NCBI GenBank assembly: GCA_013397695.1
Contig: VYZI01000003.1
Coordinates: 3,901,846 to 3,965,845 of the forward strand
Length of the DNA: 64,000 nt
Source of the DNA: Centropus unirufus
Taxonomy: Eukaryota; Chordata; Aves; Cuculiformes; Centropidae
Direction of reading: 5' to 3'
Shown one piece after another: positions 55,201-60,815 of this stretch. The notes beneath the pieces are model-generated. The model was given only the letters and a program-made list of their open reading frames with translations. It was not told the DNA's origin and did no database searches. Each line of letters opens with the position of its first letter. The first letter of the stretch is position 1. Made by a program: the position numbers and the translations under genes.

Positions 55201-58200
55201 TTACTAATCCTGTATTAGCTTTATTCAGGTTAATATACTAGGGATTTTGTCTTCTTCAGACGTAGCCCTGAATACCAGACAGGTTTCAAAGGATCATGCA
55301 TGAATATCACACTTCATGACTGTCCTGCTTCAGTGACAATAAACATTTTGCAGATCTAACTGCTTCATTGTCATTAGATTTATATAAGTTGAAATTAATA
55401 ACTAACTGATAATAAGAAGAAATGATGCTTTTTGCTAGCTCAGTAAAAAAAATGGCAAAATTAGATAAAAAGTAAGCAAAAAACATATGTTTTTATTATG
55501 ACTCTGAAGCAAAAGAGCATCATGCTTCTTAGATACATAACTTAAAATCAATATTGAAAACTTAATTGTCTGATGCACTCTGAGATAAACACTAGCAAAA
55601 ATCAACAGTGACTGCCTAAGTCATGACACAAATTAATGTGTAAATTAAATCCTCTCAACTATCTTTATAGTGTTTACCTTGCATTACTGATTGTATAAGA
55701 AATGTGCAGAACAAAGTATCCTAACTTAGTCAACTGCTTAAATCAAGTAGAGTTTCCTCAAATTCAGACTCAACATTATTATTGTTAATGGAAATCAGTG
55801 GCTTTGAAAATTGAACTCATAAATTCTATCAGGTAGGGACTTACATTGTATTTATGATGATTTCTGTGTACTTTCCATAAGGATTTTATGTTTTTCTAAA
55901 GAAAATGAAAAAATAGTTTTTTTCTAATTTAATCTAATTTTTAGTAAATAAGAATTCTGGCAATATTTTAAAGGACCAAATCCAATCTCATGTTAAGACA
56001 AAGAACTTCCATGACTGTAGAGTAAATAATAAAGATTCTAGGAAAACACATATAGTTTGTCCATGGAATCAACACACTTAATTTCACCCTGTTAGAGGAA
56101 ATTTTTCCATTTCTGGAGAAGAAAAAAAAAAAACCTCAGGAAAGCCACTCTGTTTCCTCTGGTTTACAAAGAGTAATGATTGATCTGTTGAAATAACACA
56201 TTTTAAATTATCTGTAACTTTTTAATAAGTAAGAAGTTACAAGTATATCTTTTAAGATTTTTGGAAATATTGTTTGACAACTGTATGAATAAAAAAAGAT
56301 GTGCAATAAATCCCATTCTAAGAATCCTTAGTGATACAGAAAACAAGTAATAAATGATCTTTTCATGCCCTTGTATCAGGAAAAACAGTTTAAACATGAC
56401 GATAACAAGCAAATAGCAAGTATAATTACTTGTATCCCAGCTCCCTCTGGTACTGTGATCTTCCACACACAATTCAGATTGTTGTCGTAAGGCTCAGGGT
56501 AACCAGGAGACAAAATGGTCCCTTTGCGCTTTGTTAAAATTCCACCACAGGGCACTGAAAGGAAATGCAGGGCAAGAAGCTTCAGAAGTAAGCAATGTTA
56601 TTATAAAATCTTACACAATGTTCAGCATACCATGACTGAAAACTCTGTAAATTTATGCTATATTGAAAAATTTATATTCTCCTAAAGAAAATAAAATTTT
56701 CTACCTCCAAAACCTTCTTTTAAATGACAAAAAAACAATGAAGGAAACTAAGATTATGTTAGTTTTCTGACATAATCATAATCATATTCTCCTAATTTAT
56801 TTAACAAGGTTAAATCCATTCCATTGACCATTAATAATCTTCAAAACCAAAACATTATTTTTAGGGGTTAAGAATTAATCCCTAAAACCATTACCTACTG
56901 AGGTAGTATACCCTCTAACCATTATCTATTGCAGTAGAATTAAATATAAAAACGTGTAGTAAATAAGATACATTCTTTCTTAATTTTGCTGCTTTGTTGC
57001 TGTCTGAATAATTAATAGCACCGGTCTCAAGTCTTTGATTGGACTCGTTGTTGTTTTTGTGAATCACTCCACTACAGGCTATAGATCTATAGGTTTAGTA
57101 AAGAAATTGCTAAATGCTTGCAAGTCTGTGCTCATCACATCCATGTTATGAATTAATGAAAGTGTTATGCATGAAATAGAACAGAGGCATTGTGTACCAT
57201 CTATTTTCCCTTCTGAATATTCAACTGGAATGTATCTTGTCTAGATAATTAGGTGCTCTGAATGGATTTCATTAAATACGAATATGAAGACTTAGAAAAC
57301 AGATAGGAGAATGCAACTTATCTTAATAAAGAATACTGTAGCTACATATTTTATGGCATATAATTGTTGGTCTATGTTGGGAACTATATGGATAAACTAA
57401 AGGTCAGTGTCACTTAAATTGTTTAATTACTCATGAATGGATCAATTTCTATTGTCTGTAAGGAAATATTCAAGAATTCATTAGAGTTAAGGCTATTTAA
57501 TATGGTCATGTCTACCACTTCAATAATGAAACTGATTTAGTTCAATTTAATTTTCACCTATATATATTTCACATATATATATATAATCACACTTATTAGC
57601 ACAGTGATTTTTCACACATAAGATGGCCTGTAACTCTTTTTCGGTTCCACTTGCCTTAAGATAGACAACTTTCTCTTCCACAAACTAAATAATGTATAAA
57701 ATCTTAATTATATATTGTGATCAATGGCCAAAATACTTATTTCAAAACTTTGTTGAATCCATATATTTGATAAACACATCAAGGGGGTATATAGCACAAT
57801 TCTATTGATTAAACTGTAATCACTGAGAATAAATTAAATAGAGCTATATACTTCAGCTACTTATTGATACATGAGTTGTGCTTCCTTTCCTATGCCTGAA
57901 ATAGCCAATATAAATATTATTCAGCTATAAAAGATAATTAATCATATTTTATTAATGTTACACTAGTGATATACTGTTTTGATGTCTATCTAAGGTTTAG
58001 TATTTTTGAGAATATCTTTTATTTTACTGAAAACTACTCAGACTCTACCATGTATCAGCTGATTAGCACAGATGTTTCAAAATAAAACTAATAAAAAGGT
58101 TCTCTATTTTCCTTTCTTTTTTCCTTTCTTCTTCTTGATATTAGTATTAATATCATCATGGGGTTTTTTTGCAATGAGTTAGGACAATTTTTTATTAAAG

Positions 58201-60815
58201 GACTGTTCTCTGTCAAGAAAAGTGAAGTAAAATTAACTCATATGTATATTTACTTCTTTTGCTTGGGAAAGGATCTCTTGAGAGGTCTTCATCCTCAAGA
58301 TTAATAGTTTTCAGTGGATTCAGTTTGAACAATATTAATATATAATGGTATCCTTACTGCAGCAGATGTTTGATGGCATTGCAAAACATCTGTGCAAATG
58401 ATAGCCAACTTCAATTCATTTATAAACAACCAATTTTTTTCCATATAAATAACCAAACCAAACTATAATAAAACTTAATTGGAAAAATTACTGCTATTTT
58501 CTAACAAGCCATGAAATATTAATGTAACTATTTCTAAATCTTTAATATAGCCGTATTCTTTCTAATAGCTTATTATGTTTATTTGTTTGTTTGTTTTGAG
58601 ATCTGCAAGGTCAGAACATCTTAGTGTTGAAAGCAATCAGGGTACAAAATGATATTTCTGAGGCTTTTTTAAGGGACAGCTAGGTTTTGTCACTGATTTT
58701 AATGTAAAGCAGCTAATATATCACTTATAGAAGCAGGATATGTCCATGAAACTCATGAAATGTCACAACAAGCTTAGAATTGAAAGGGGAATAAAATCTT
58801 AACCTTGAATGAAGGAGAATGTAAATAAAAGTATGCTAGAATGAAATACTGTACAGATGACAGAGAAAGGACACATTCATTTAGACAAAATAGGCTACAC
58901 TTTAGGCAGCAAGTAGTTCTGTTAAAAGCCTTAAGAACTCACCAACACATGTAGGAAGTGAATCATTCCACTGTGCCAGTGCATTTGGTACAGTATCGCA
59001 TCTAATTGCTGTTGACCCATGGAGGATATAGCCTGGATTGCACTCAAAAAGAACCAATGACCCAACTGCAAATTCATTTCCAATTCTTTTTCCAAATCTT
59101 GGTTCAGGCACAGAGCTACACTGTGTTGCACTTGTTCTTGGAACAGCTGCAAAAATACAAACAATTGTAGGTTCTTAATTTTATATTCAGTGGAAGAGTA
59201 CAAATATTCAAAATAACTGGAAGTAGTATTCAGTTATTTGCCAGTCAAGAACATTTTCATAACCCTCAAATAAATCTTTGCAATATCAACGGCATTTCTT
59301 TGATGTTTGGTTTATCATATAGAAGAGCATAACCCGTATATCCTTGCCAAGATTAAAGGCAATGGATACAGTTCACTCTGAAACCTTTCTCAAATTGCAC
59401 TGGAAAAAAAGCCCTACTAGGAAATATTCAGCAAATCGTGGTTTAAAACTAACATTACTGTGTCAGATAGATATTTACATTTATCCTGTGAATTTCTAAA
59501 TCTGTATTCTGACTGTCAAATCAAGATTTAAATTTAATGATAAAATGAACTGCAGTTGCAAGTATTGATGTATAATTATTTCTGTGTTTCACCCATAGAA
59601 AGGCAAATAATGTCAACCAAGAGAAGTATCTTAATAACAGCAAGTTCACTGATTCACCCAGAGGTAATAGCACTTAAAATCATTCATATTTAAATTGAGC
59701 TTTAAATCAGTATGAGCAGCCAGATGGTTCTAACATAAGTCACCCAGATTAGCAAACAAAACCAGCTGCTTTGTATAACTGTCATCTTAAATTTGGAAGC
59801 TCGCTTATGCTTCTAAAATATTTTATTTAAGCTTTAAAATAAAGATAAAAGCAAGGTCTTAAACACTTTTAAAAACACAGAAACAGTAAAACTTCTCACA
59901 CTGTTAACAGGCTATTACTTTCCTCAACATTCTCATTCTGTTCCTCTCTGATGATTTACAAATTGTGGTATAATTAATAAATGCACACATCTTTCCAGGT
60001 AATCTCACCTTGATAAACAAAATGAAATCCTTTAGCTGTTATTGGTCCAACTGAAGTGAATCTAACTGTGATCTGGTTACCTGAGCTCAATGGAAGGGAT
60101 TCACCTACTCAAACAAAGCAAATATAAAGCTGTCATAACCACTTTTCAGTAAAGAAGCACTCAAAATACCTGTCGACATCTATATACCTGGAAAAAACCC
60201 TCCAAATTCCCTGTTTTGCTTCAGTAAACTTTGCAAGACATATGTAATTTCAATATGTTATATTGGCATTACTGTTATTCTAGAAAATGGGAACTAAAAT
60301 TAATCTCAGATATTAGAAATATCTGTTAGATTTTTCCTTTAAAAAAAACCCACAACCCATATCTCTTTAAAAAGTGTCAACATGCACATAATTTATCCAA
60401 GTGTTTTTTGACATAATTATACCTAAATTTCCTTTCAAATATAAAATATCCATTTCAGTTTTCTCACTCGTTAAGTCATAAAGGTACAGGATATAAAGCA
60501 CAAAGCATTCACTATAAAAGCTAAATATTATAAATCCCTTTTACTTCCTTCTATTCCTTCATAAAGAGTATTGAGTGATTAGACTTTCAGTTCAAAATCC
60601 TGGTTTCATTTATTACCTGGGTTGTGTGTAAGAATATACAACAAATATATTTTTATTTTTTCTCTAACTACACTGTCTTTGTAGGTTAATAAAAATGAAA
60701 CAGTTTAATGATAGTTCTGTTAAAGGATACCTGAATGAGATCCTGAGAGAGAGGATAACAAAGATGACTGCAGAGTTGGGCCATCATATACTTCAACTAC
60801 ATCATGCAGTGATGT
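1037..60815 (-). CDS. CSMD1: CSMD1-like gene, 23 internal exons (partial)
   Basis: Twenty-three minus-strand exons join in one frame: 3364 bp, starting in phase 0 and ending in phase 1, so both ends continue outside the window. The product alternates CUB domains (beta-sandwich modules) and Sushi/CCP domains (about 60 residues, four Cys, conserved Trp), ending in consecutive Sushi domains. That architecture is specific to the CSMD family: large type I membrane proteins, best known in brain and linked to inhibition of complement activation. Residue-level agreement with what I remember of CSMD1 is high throughout; CSMD3 is the paralogue to exclude by alignment. Domain numbers used below assume the usual 14 CUB-Sushi pairs followed by a Sushi run. 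Every border is GT-AG, and nearly every domain boundary is a phase 1 intron. No stop or frameshift was seen, so the gene looks functional. Promoter, signal peptide, transmembrane segment and tail are not here. Confidence 0.85.
1211..3615 (-). other. Intron 22 (2405 bp)
   Basis: AT-rich intron between Sushi18 and Sushi19; no repeat family recognised. Confidence 0.8.
3616..3789 (-). CDS. CSMD1: CSMD1 exon v: Sushi18
   Basis: This 174 bp exon is phase 1 at both ends. Cys lie in GHCGIP, YQCSPGF, RICQQD and PSCV, with a Trp in HNWSGQ. The exon ends within a GTGTGT run; GTAAGT (from 3615) is the donor that keeps frame. The splice makes a Ser in the linker to Sushi19. Confidence 0.94.
4655..4725 (+). 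mobile_element. Possible short CR1 remnant
   Basis: One frame reads VEGVYLEFSKKDL, close to the VVYLDFSKAFD reverse-transcriptase block of CR1 elements, with matching nucleotides over about 40 bases. Too short to be certain. Confidence 0.35.
7805..7833. repeat. (GTTT)n simple repeat
   Basis: About seven GTTT units with one interruption, in a T-rich stretch. Confidence 0.9.
9995..10168 (-). CDS. CSMD1: CSMD1 exon u: Sushi17
   Basis: This 174 bp exon is phase 1 at both ends. Cys lie in ISCGELP, FTCDSGY, RECLSSG and TKCL, with a Trp in GLWSG. The splice from exon t makes Ile from A plus TT. The donor is GTATGG. Confidence 0.95.
10169..11915 (-). other. Intron 20 (1747 bp)
   Basis: AT-rich intron with one ambiguous base (N) at 10409. 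Open frames on both strands near 11140-11780 are judged chance. Confidence 0.8.
11916..12110 (-). CDS. CSMD1: CSMD1 exon t: Sushi16
   Basis: This 195 bp exon is phase 1 at both ends, the longest Sushi in the terminal run. Cys lie in VTCPS, FSCDPGY, IDCLANG and PYCQ, with Trp residues in GTWSWRN. The long first loop includes VNGSHYEYKTK; NGS and NGT are possible glycosylation sites. The donor is GTGAGT. Confidence 0.95.
12111..13430 (-). other. Intron 19 (1320 bp)
   Basis: AT-rich intron with an A run at 12746-12761. Nothing else recognised. Confidence 0.82.
13431..13616 (-). CDS. CSMD1: CSMD1 exon s: Sushi15
   Basis: This 186 bp exon is phase 1 at both ends. Cys lie in ISCGIP, TYFCNDGY, TAVCQPDG and PRCV, with a Trp in GTWSNH. 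It carries a slightly longer loop (RLSAKELTT) before the third Cys than other Sushi domains here. NKT is a possible glycosylation site. The donor is GTAAGT. Confidence 0.95.
13617..16390 (-). other. Intron 18 (2774 bp)
   Basis: AT-rich intron between Sushi14 and Sushi15. No repeat family recognised. Confidence 0.8.
16391..16579 (-). CDS. CSMD1: CSMD1 exon r: Sushi14
   Basis: This 189 bp exon is phase 1 at both ends. The Sushi domain has Cys in LYCSTP, WACDRGF, AVCKKS and PACQ, with a Trp in YYSWDV. It follows the last CUB directly and begins the unbroken Sushi series. The donor is GTAAAT. Confidence 0.95.
16580..18899 (-). other. Intron 17 (2320 bp)
   Basis: Intron between CUB14 and Sushi14. 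The stretch 17200-17700 is less AT-rich than its surroundings and contains a small nested inverted repeat near 17309-17343, but no exon or known repeat. Confidence 0.78.
18900..19046 (-). CDS. CSMD1: CSMD1 exon q: end of CUB14
   Basis: This 147 bp exon is phase 1 at both ends. It encodes PNSHSPLLISLSGD, LNITSNGHEVFLRW and closes with GFRIRYI. It is the last CUB segment before the Sushi run. The donor is GTATGT. Confidence 0.94.
19047..19446 (-). other. Intron 16 (400 bp), the shortest
   Basis: Very AT-rich intron within CUB14; nothing else in it. Confidence 0.9.
19447..19635 (-). CDS. CSMD1: CSMD1 exon p: first part of CUB14
   Basis: This 189 bp exon is phase 1 at both ends. It encodes VLCPANEMRLDS, LSPGYPDSYPNL, QMCAWTITVEKGYN and EKEFDILEVFDG. 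The opening CPANE replaces the CGG found in the other CUB domains here. NIS is a possible glycosylation site. The donor is GTAACT. Confidence 0.95.
20681..20735. other. Assembly gap of 55 N
   Basis: Fifty-five undetermined bases flanked by TATATGTATA on the left and TATAT on the right, so probably an unresolved TA-type microsatellite. The open frame drawn across it is not a gene. Confidence 0.97.
21618..22584 (+). mobile_element. CR1 LINE, 5'-truncated copy
   Basis: Begins in the reverse-transcriptase coding part (LFNIFINDL, LSKFAD, GRKALQRYLNRLDRW) and runs to the CR1 3' end, finishing with the short ATTCTTTG-type terminal repeat. The frame is broken into at least three open pieces (21632-21982, 22019-22213, 22326-22580), and FADD reads FADG, so it is dead. 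It lies in intron 15, opposite to the host gene. Being 5'-truncated with an intact 3' end is normal for CR1 insertion. Confidence 0.95.
23144..23257 (-). CDS. CSMD1: CSMD1 exon o: rest of Sushi13
   Basis: This 114 bp exon is phase 1 at both ends. It encodes DIIRYQCQPGFTLVG, LTCRLGERLQ and PPTCQ, the last three Cys of Sushi13. The donor is GTTTTT, unusually weak beyond the GT, although the exon end CAAG is good. Being symmetric, it is a candidate for in-frame skipping. Confidence 0.92.
23258..24416 (-). other. Intron 14 (1159 bp)
   Basis: AT-rich intron dividing Sushi13; nothing else recognised. Confidence 0.83.
24417..24497 (-). CDS. CSMD1: CSMD1 exon n: start of Sushi13
   Basis: This 81 bp exon is phase 1 at both ends. 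It encodes AYQLRVCQPP and the acidic loop LTEDNEFEIG, so only the first Cys of Sushi13. The donor is GTGATT. Because it is a multiple of three, skipping it would keep frame but destroy the domain. Confidence 0.9.
24498..26822 (-). other. Intron 13 (2325 bp)
   Basis: AT-rich intron between CUB13 and Sushi13, with AACAAT-type and TTTA-type simple sequence (about 24588-24636 and 25510-25538). No exon or clear transposon. Confidence 0.8.
26823..26968 (-). CDS. CSMD1: CSMD1 exon m: end of CUB13
   Basis: This 146 bp exon goes from phase 2 to phase 1. It completes the WDGPDQ motif across the splice, then encodes IGQFSG, NQILIKFHSDF and the closing FFVLSYH strand. The donor is GTAAGT, a perfect consensus. 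Confidence 0.95.
26969..28338 (-). other. Intron 12 (1370 bp)
   Basis: Phase 2 intron within CUB13, AT-rich, with no recognised repeat. Confidence 0.83.
28339..28516 (-). CDS. CSMD1: CSMD1 exon l: first two thirds of CUB13
   Basis: This 178 bp exon goes from phase 1 to phase 2. It encodes ALCGGNITAMNGT, YSPGYPDEYPNF, QDCFWLVRVPPGNG and EPIYDFITVW, so it reaches past the first disulphide to the strand before the DG motif. NIT, NGT and NFT are possible glycosylation sites. The donor is GTAAGA. Confidence 0.95.
29152..29830 (+). mobile_element. Probable solo LTR of an endogenous retrovirus
   Basis: A block of different composition in intron 11 with promoter-like order: a CCAAT box at 29294-29298, TATAAAA at 29360-29366, a G run at 29385-29392, and AATAAA at 29737-29742. 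It seems to start with TG near 29152. I could not fix the 3' end or find a target-site duplication, and no retroviral coding sequence is attached. The family is not certain. Confidence 0.55.
30566..30892 (-). other. Unexplained open frame behind an acceptor-like site
   Basis: An open frame of 108 codons starts right after a T-rich tract ending CTCTAG (AG at 30893-30894) and ends in a stop codon. The composition is mixed (Arg, Pro, Asp, Glu) rather than Lys/Ile/Phe-rich like the chance frames nearby. I recognise no domain. It cannot be read in frame from Sushi12: joining exon k to this site gives a stop after two codons. It might be a decayed retrocopy or repeat fragment, an unannotated exon, or chance. 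Confidence 0.25.
30961..31149 (-). CDS. CSMD1: CSMD1 exon k: Sushi12
   Basis: This 189 bp exon is phase 1 at both ends. It has the linker AYQLQS, then a full Sushi domain with Cys in SCPDP, FECFPGY, LTCLHG and PRCE, and a Trp in RNWNHP. The donor is GTATGT. A second acceptor-like site followed by an open frame lies only about 65 bp downstream. Confidence 0.95.
31150..34889 (-). other. Intron 10 (3740 bp)
   Basis: Intron between CUB12 and Sushi12. Apart from a very degraded LINE-like remnant around 33000-33140 and an A run at 34558-34569, it is AT-rich DNA. Several open frames of 60-117 codons occur but lack splice or domain support. Confidence 0.78.
32980..33140 (+). mobile_element. Very old CR1/L3-like LINE remnant
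   Basis: One frame reads NFVSVFTAEDDVEIS, like the FASVFT block found between endonuclease and reverse transcriptase in CR1/L3 LINEs, followed by a stop. Flanking DNA (32500-33600) may belong to the same copy but is too decayed to say. Confidence 0.35.
34890..35099 (-). CDS. CSMD1: CSMD1 exon j: rest of CUB12
   Basis: This 210 bp exon is phase 1 at both ends. It encodes VHLQFVNFSTETIHDYLEV, then RSGSTETS, and closes with GFHIVYQ. The usual acidic DG after the EV strand is replaced by SG, so one calcium ligand expected of this CUB class is missing. NFS is a possible glycosylation site. There is no Cys here, so CUB12 lacks the second CUB disulphide. The donor is GTGAGA. Confidence 0.94.
35350..35625 (+). 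mobile_element. CR1 5' leader-like segment
   Basis: GC-rich sequence built of diverged units of the type CTGCAGCCCATAG...GGAGCAGG, which I associate with the 5' leader of avian CR1 elements. It passes directly into reverse-transcriptase sequence at about 35625, so it appears joined to the next feature by an internal deletion. Confidence 0.5.
35625..36775 (+). mobile_element. CR1 LINE reverse-transcriptase region
   Basis: Encodes recognisable CR1 ORF2 blocks in order: KGQKGDPGNYW, LTSVPRKIMEL, RPSQHVF, LVDEGKTVVV, then after a small deletion near 35900-35950 SSWWPVTRGITQGS, LLGPVLFNIFI, LSKFAD and LLEGRKHLQRDLDRLD. The reverse-transcriptase core reads FADH in place of FADD. Several frameshifts and stops make it inactive. 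The 3' end is missing: homology stops near 36775, before the terminal repeats. Same strand as no host exon; the host gene is on the other strand. Confidence 0.93.
36780..37030. repeat. GC-rich block of unknown origin next to CR1
   Basis: About 250 bp of clearly higher GC than the intron, directly after the broken 3' end of the CR1 copy. It does not resemble the CR1 3' end. It may be part of another repeat into which, or beside which, the CR1 was placed. Confidence 0.4.
39480..40080 (+). mobile_element. Old degraded CR1 remnant
   Basis: Blocks appear in CR1 order with stops and frameshifts: FNVFMRDLDHK (compare FNIFINDLDEG) near 39800, a KLG-like remnant of the FADDTKLGG block near 39865, and near 40028-40060 a stretch matching the ESCSAEKDLGVLVD region. 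Much more diverged than the three clear copies. Confidence 0.55.
40519..40635 (-). CDS. CSMD1: CSMD1 exon i: start of CUB12
   Basis: This 117 bp exon is phase 1 at both ends. It encodes AQCGGGMSDFSG, the LSPGFPGNYPSS turn and LDCTWTIKLPIGFG, giving both Cys of the first CUB disulphide. The donor is GTATGT. Confidence 0.93.
40636..42282 (-). other. Intron 8 (1647 bp)
   Basis: AT-rich intron between Sushi11 and CUB12. A 115-codon open frame at 41360-41707 is low-complexity in character and is judged chance. Confidence 0.8.
42283..42352 (-). CDS. CSMD1: CSMD1 exon h: second half of Sushi11
   Basis: This is the smallest exon here, 70 bp, phase 0 to phase 1, encoding 23 residues. It carries the third and fourth Cys (HITCMPG, PICL) and the conserved Trp (RRWNYP). 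The upstream reading frame across the exon g-h join is uninterrupted. The donor is GTATGC. Confidence 0.9.
42353..43339 (-). other. Intron 7 (987 bp)
   Basis: AT-rich intron that divides Sushi11; no other feature seen. Confidence 0.85.
43340..43458 (-). CDS. CSMD1: CSMD1 exon g: first half of Sushi11
   Basis: This 119 bp exon goes from phase 1 to phase 0. It has the linker AIGLDS, then CPEPQTPSNG and FQCDQGYSLQ, the first two Cys of Sushi11. The remaining two Cys are on exon h. The donor is GTGAGC. Sushi11 and Sushi13 are the only split Sushi domains here. Confidence 0.93.
47164..47510 (-). mobile_element. Possible solo LTR, same strand as host gene
   Basis: Read on the minus strand, this GC-richer block has a TATA-like CATAAATG (47288-47295), then AATAAA (47215-47220) about 70 bp later, and ends near 47164. 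This order fits a compact LTR. Ends and target-site duplication could not be fixed, and no family name is certain. Confidence 0.4.
50250..50540. other. GC-rich islet of unknown nature
   Basis: About 290 bp of much higher GC than the surrounding intron, with open frames on both strands (50341-50598 plus, 50229-50462 minus). No splice or domain support. A decayed LTR or other repeat is more likely than an exon. Confidence 0.35.
50965..51069 (-). CDS. CSMD1: CSMD1 exon f: end of CUB11
   Basis: This 105 bp exon is phase 1 at both ends, so it could be skipped in frame. It encodes LLNSTSNNLYLNFQSD and ends with GFHLEYT, the usual CUB-closing strand. NST is a possible glycosylation site. The acceptor has a good T-rich tract and the donor is GTAATG. 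Confidence 0.92.
51131..51198. repeat. (GT)n followed by a long purine tract
   Basis: Five GT units (51131-51140), then almost pure A/G from 51142 to 51198. On the coding strand this is a pyrimidine tract 73-129 nt before the acceptor of exon f. Confidence 0.85.
51367..52462 (-). mobile_element. CR1 LINE, 5'-truncated copy
   Basis: The minus strand runs from CR1 reverse-transcriptase sequence (LVLFNIFVNYLDKRLECTLS, FADATEL) near 52460 to the CR1 3' end near 51367, where an ATTCTATGAT-type terminal repeat remains. FADD reads FADA, and stops interrupt the frame. It sits in intron 5 in the same orientation as the gene, ending about 300 bp before exon f. Confidence 0.95.
52961..52999. repeat. 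CA/GT microsatellite with GCATG motifs
   Basis: An imperfect CA repeat. On the coding strand it is GT-rich and includes GCATG at 52983-52979 and TGCATG at 52972-52967, the RBFOX recognition core, downstream of the exon e donor. Confidence 0.8.
53056..53152 (-). CDS. CSMD1: CSMD1 exon e: middle of CUB11
   Basis: This 97 bp exon goes from phase 0 to phase 1. It encodes VQVVSFATEHNWDSLDFYDG and the following strand up to GSYSG. The Asp residues of WDSLDFYDG match the calcium-binding positions of many CUB domains. It is asymmetric, so skipping it alone would shift the frame; skipping it with exon d (222 bp) would not. The donor is GTGACT, and a GT-rich tract with GCATG motifs follows 73-89 nt downstream. 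Confidence 0.92.
53153..56429 (-). other. Intron 4 (3277 bp)
   Basis: Intron within CUB11. Mostly AT-rich; the part at about 53530-53830 has higher GC content but no open frame or repeat that I recognise. Confidence 0.8.
56430..56554 (-). CDS. CSMD1: CSMD1 exon d: start of CUB11
   Basis: This 125 bp exon goes from phase 1 to phase 0. It opens CUB11 with VPCGG, has the LSPGYPEPYDNN turn typical of CUB domains, and the second Cys in LNCVW. It ends at EGAGIQ. The donor is GTAATT, with T rather than G at +6 and A at +4, so moderate in strength. CUB11 is split over three exons, unlike CUB12-14, which use two. Confidence 0.92.
56555..58942 (-). other. Intron 3 (2388 bp)
   Basis: AT-rich intron between Sushi10 and CUB11. 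It has short (TA)n patches near 57560-57587 and a (TTTG)n patch near 58579-58597. No exon-like frame or recognisable transposon. Confidence 0.8.
57558..57587. repeat. (TA)n-rich tract
   Basis: Short interrupted TA repeat within intron 3. Confidence 0.75.
58943..59146 (-). CDS. CSMD1: CSMD1 exon c: Sushi10
   Basis: This 204 bp exon is phase 1 at both ends and encodes a linker plus one whole Sushi domain of 68 codons. Four Cys are present (QCSS, FECNPGY, RCDT, PTCV), with the expected Gly-Tyr after the second and a Trp (QWNDS) before the last. NDS is a possible N-glycosylation site. The donor is GTGAGT. Confidence 0.92.
59147..60008 (-). other. Intron 2 (862 bp)
   Basis: AT-rich intron between CUB10 and Sushi10; no repeat or other feature recognised. 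Confidence 0.85.
60009..60104 (-). CDS. CSMD1: CSMD1 exon b: end of CUB10
   Basis: This 96 bp exon is phase 1 at both ends. It encodes the last beta-strands of CUB10, with NQITVRFTS followed by the GFHFVYQ motif that closes nearly every CUB in this protein. The donor is GTGAGA. The splice to exon c makes the Ala that opens the Sushi10 linker. Confidence 0.87.
60105..60730 (-). other. Intron 1 (626 bp)
   Basis: Short AT-rich intron inside CUB10. I see nothing but splice sites in it. Confidence 0.85.
60731..60815 (-). CDS. CSMD1: CSMD1 exon a: middle of CUB10
   Basis: This 85 bp exon runs from phase 0 to phase 1 and encodes 28 residues in the centre of a CUB domain. It includes the typical HDVVEVYDGP strand with the acidic residues of the Ca-binding CUB type, then a Leu/Ser-rich stretch ending SGSHSG. 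The acceptor follows a T-rich tract ending TTCAG, and the donor is GTATCC. The earlier part of this CUB domain, with its Cys pair, must lie upstream of position 64000. Confidence 0.85.
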
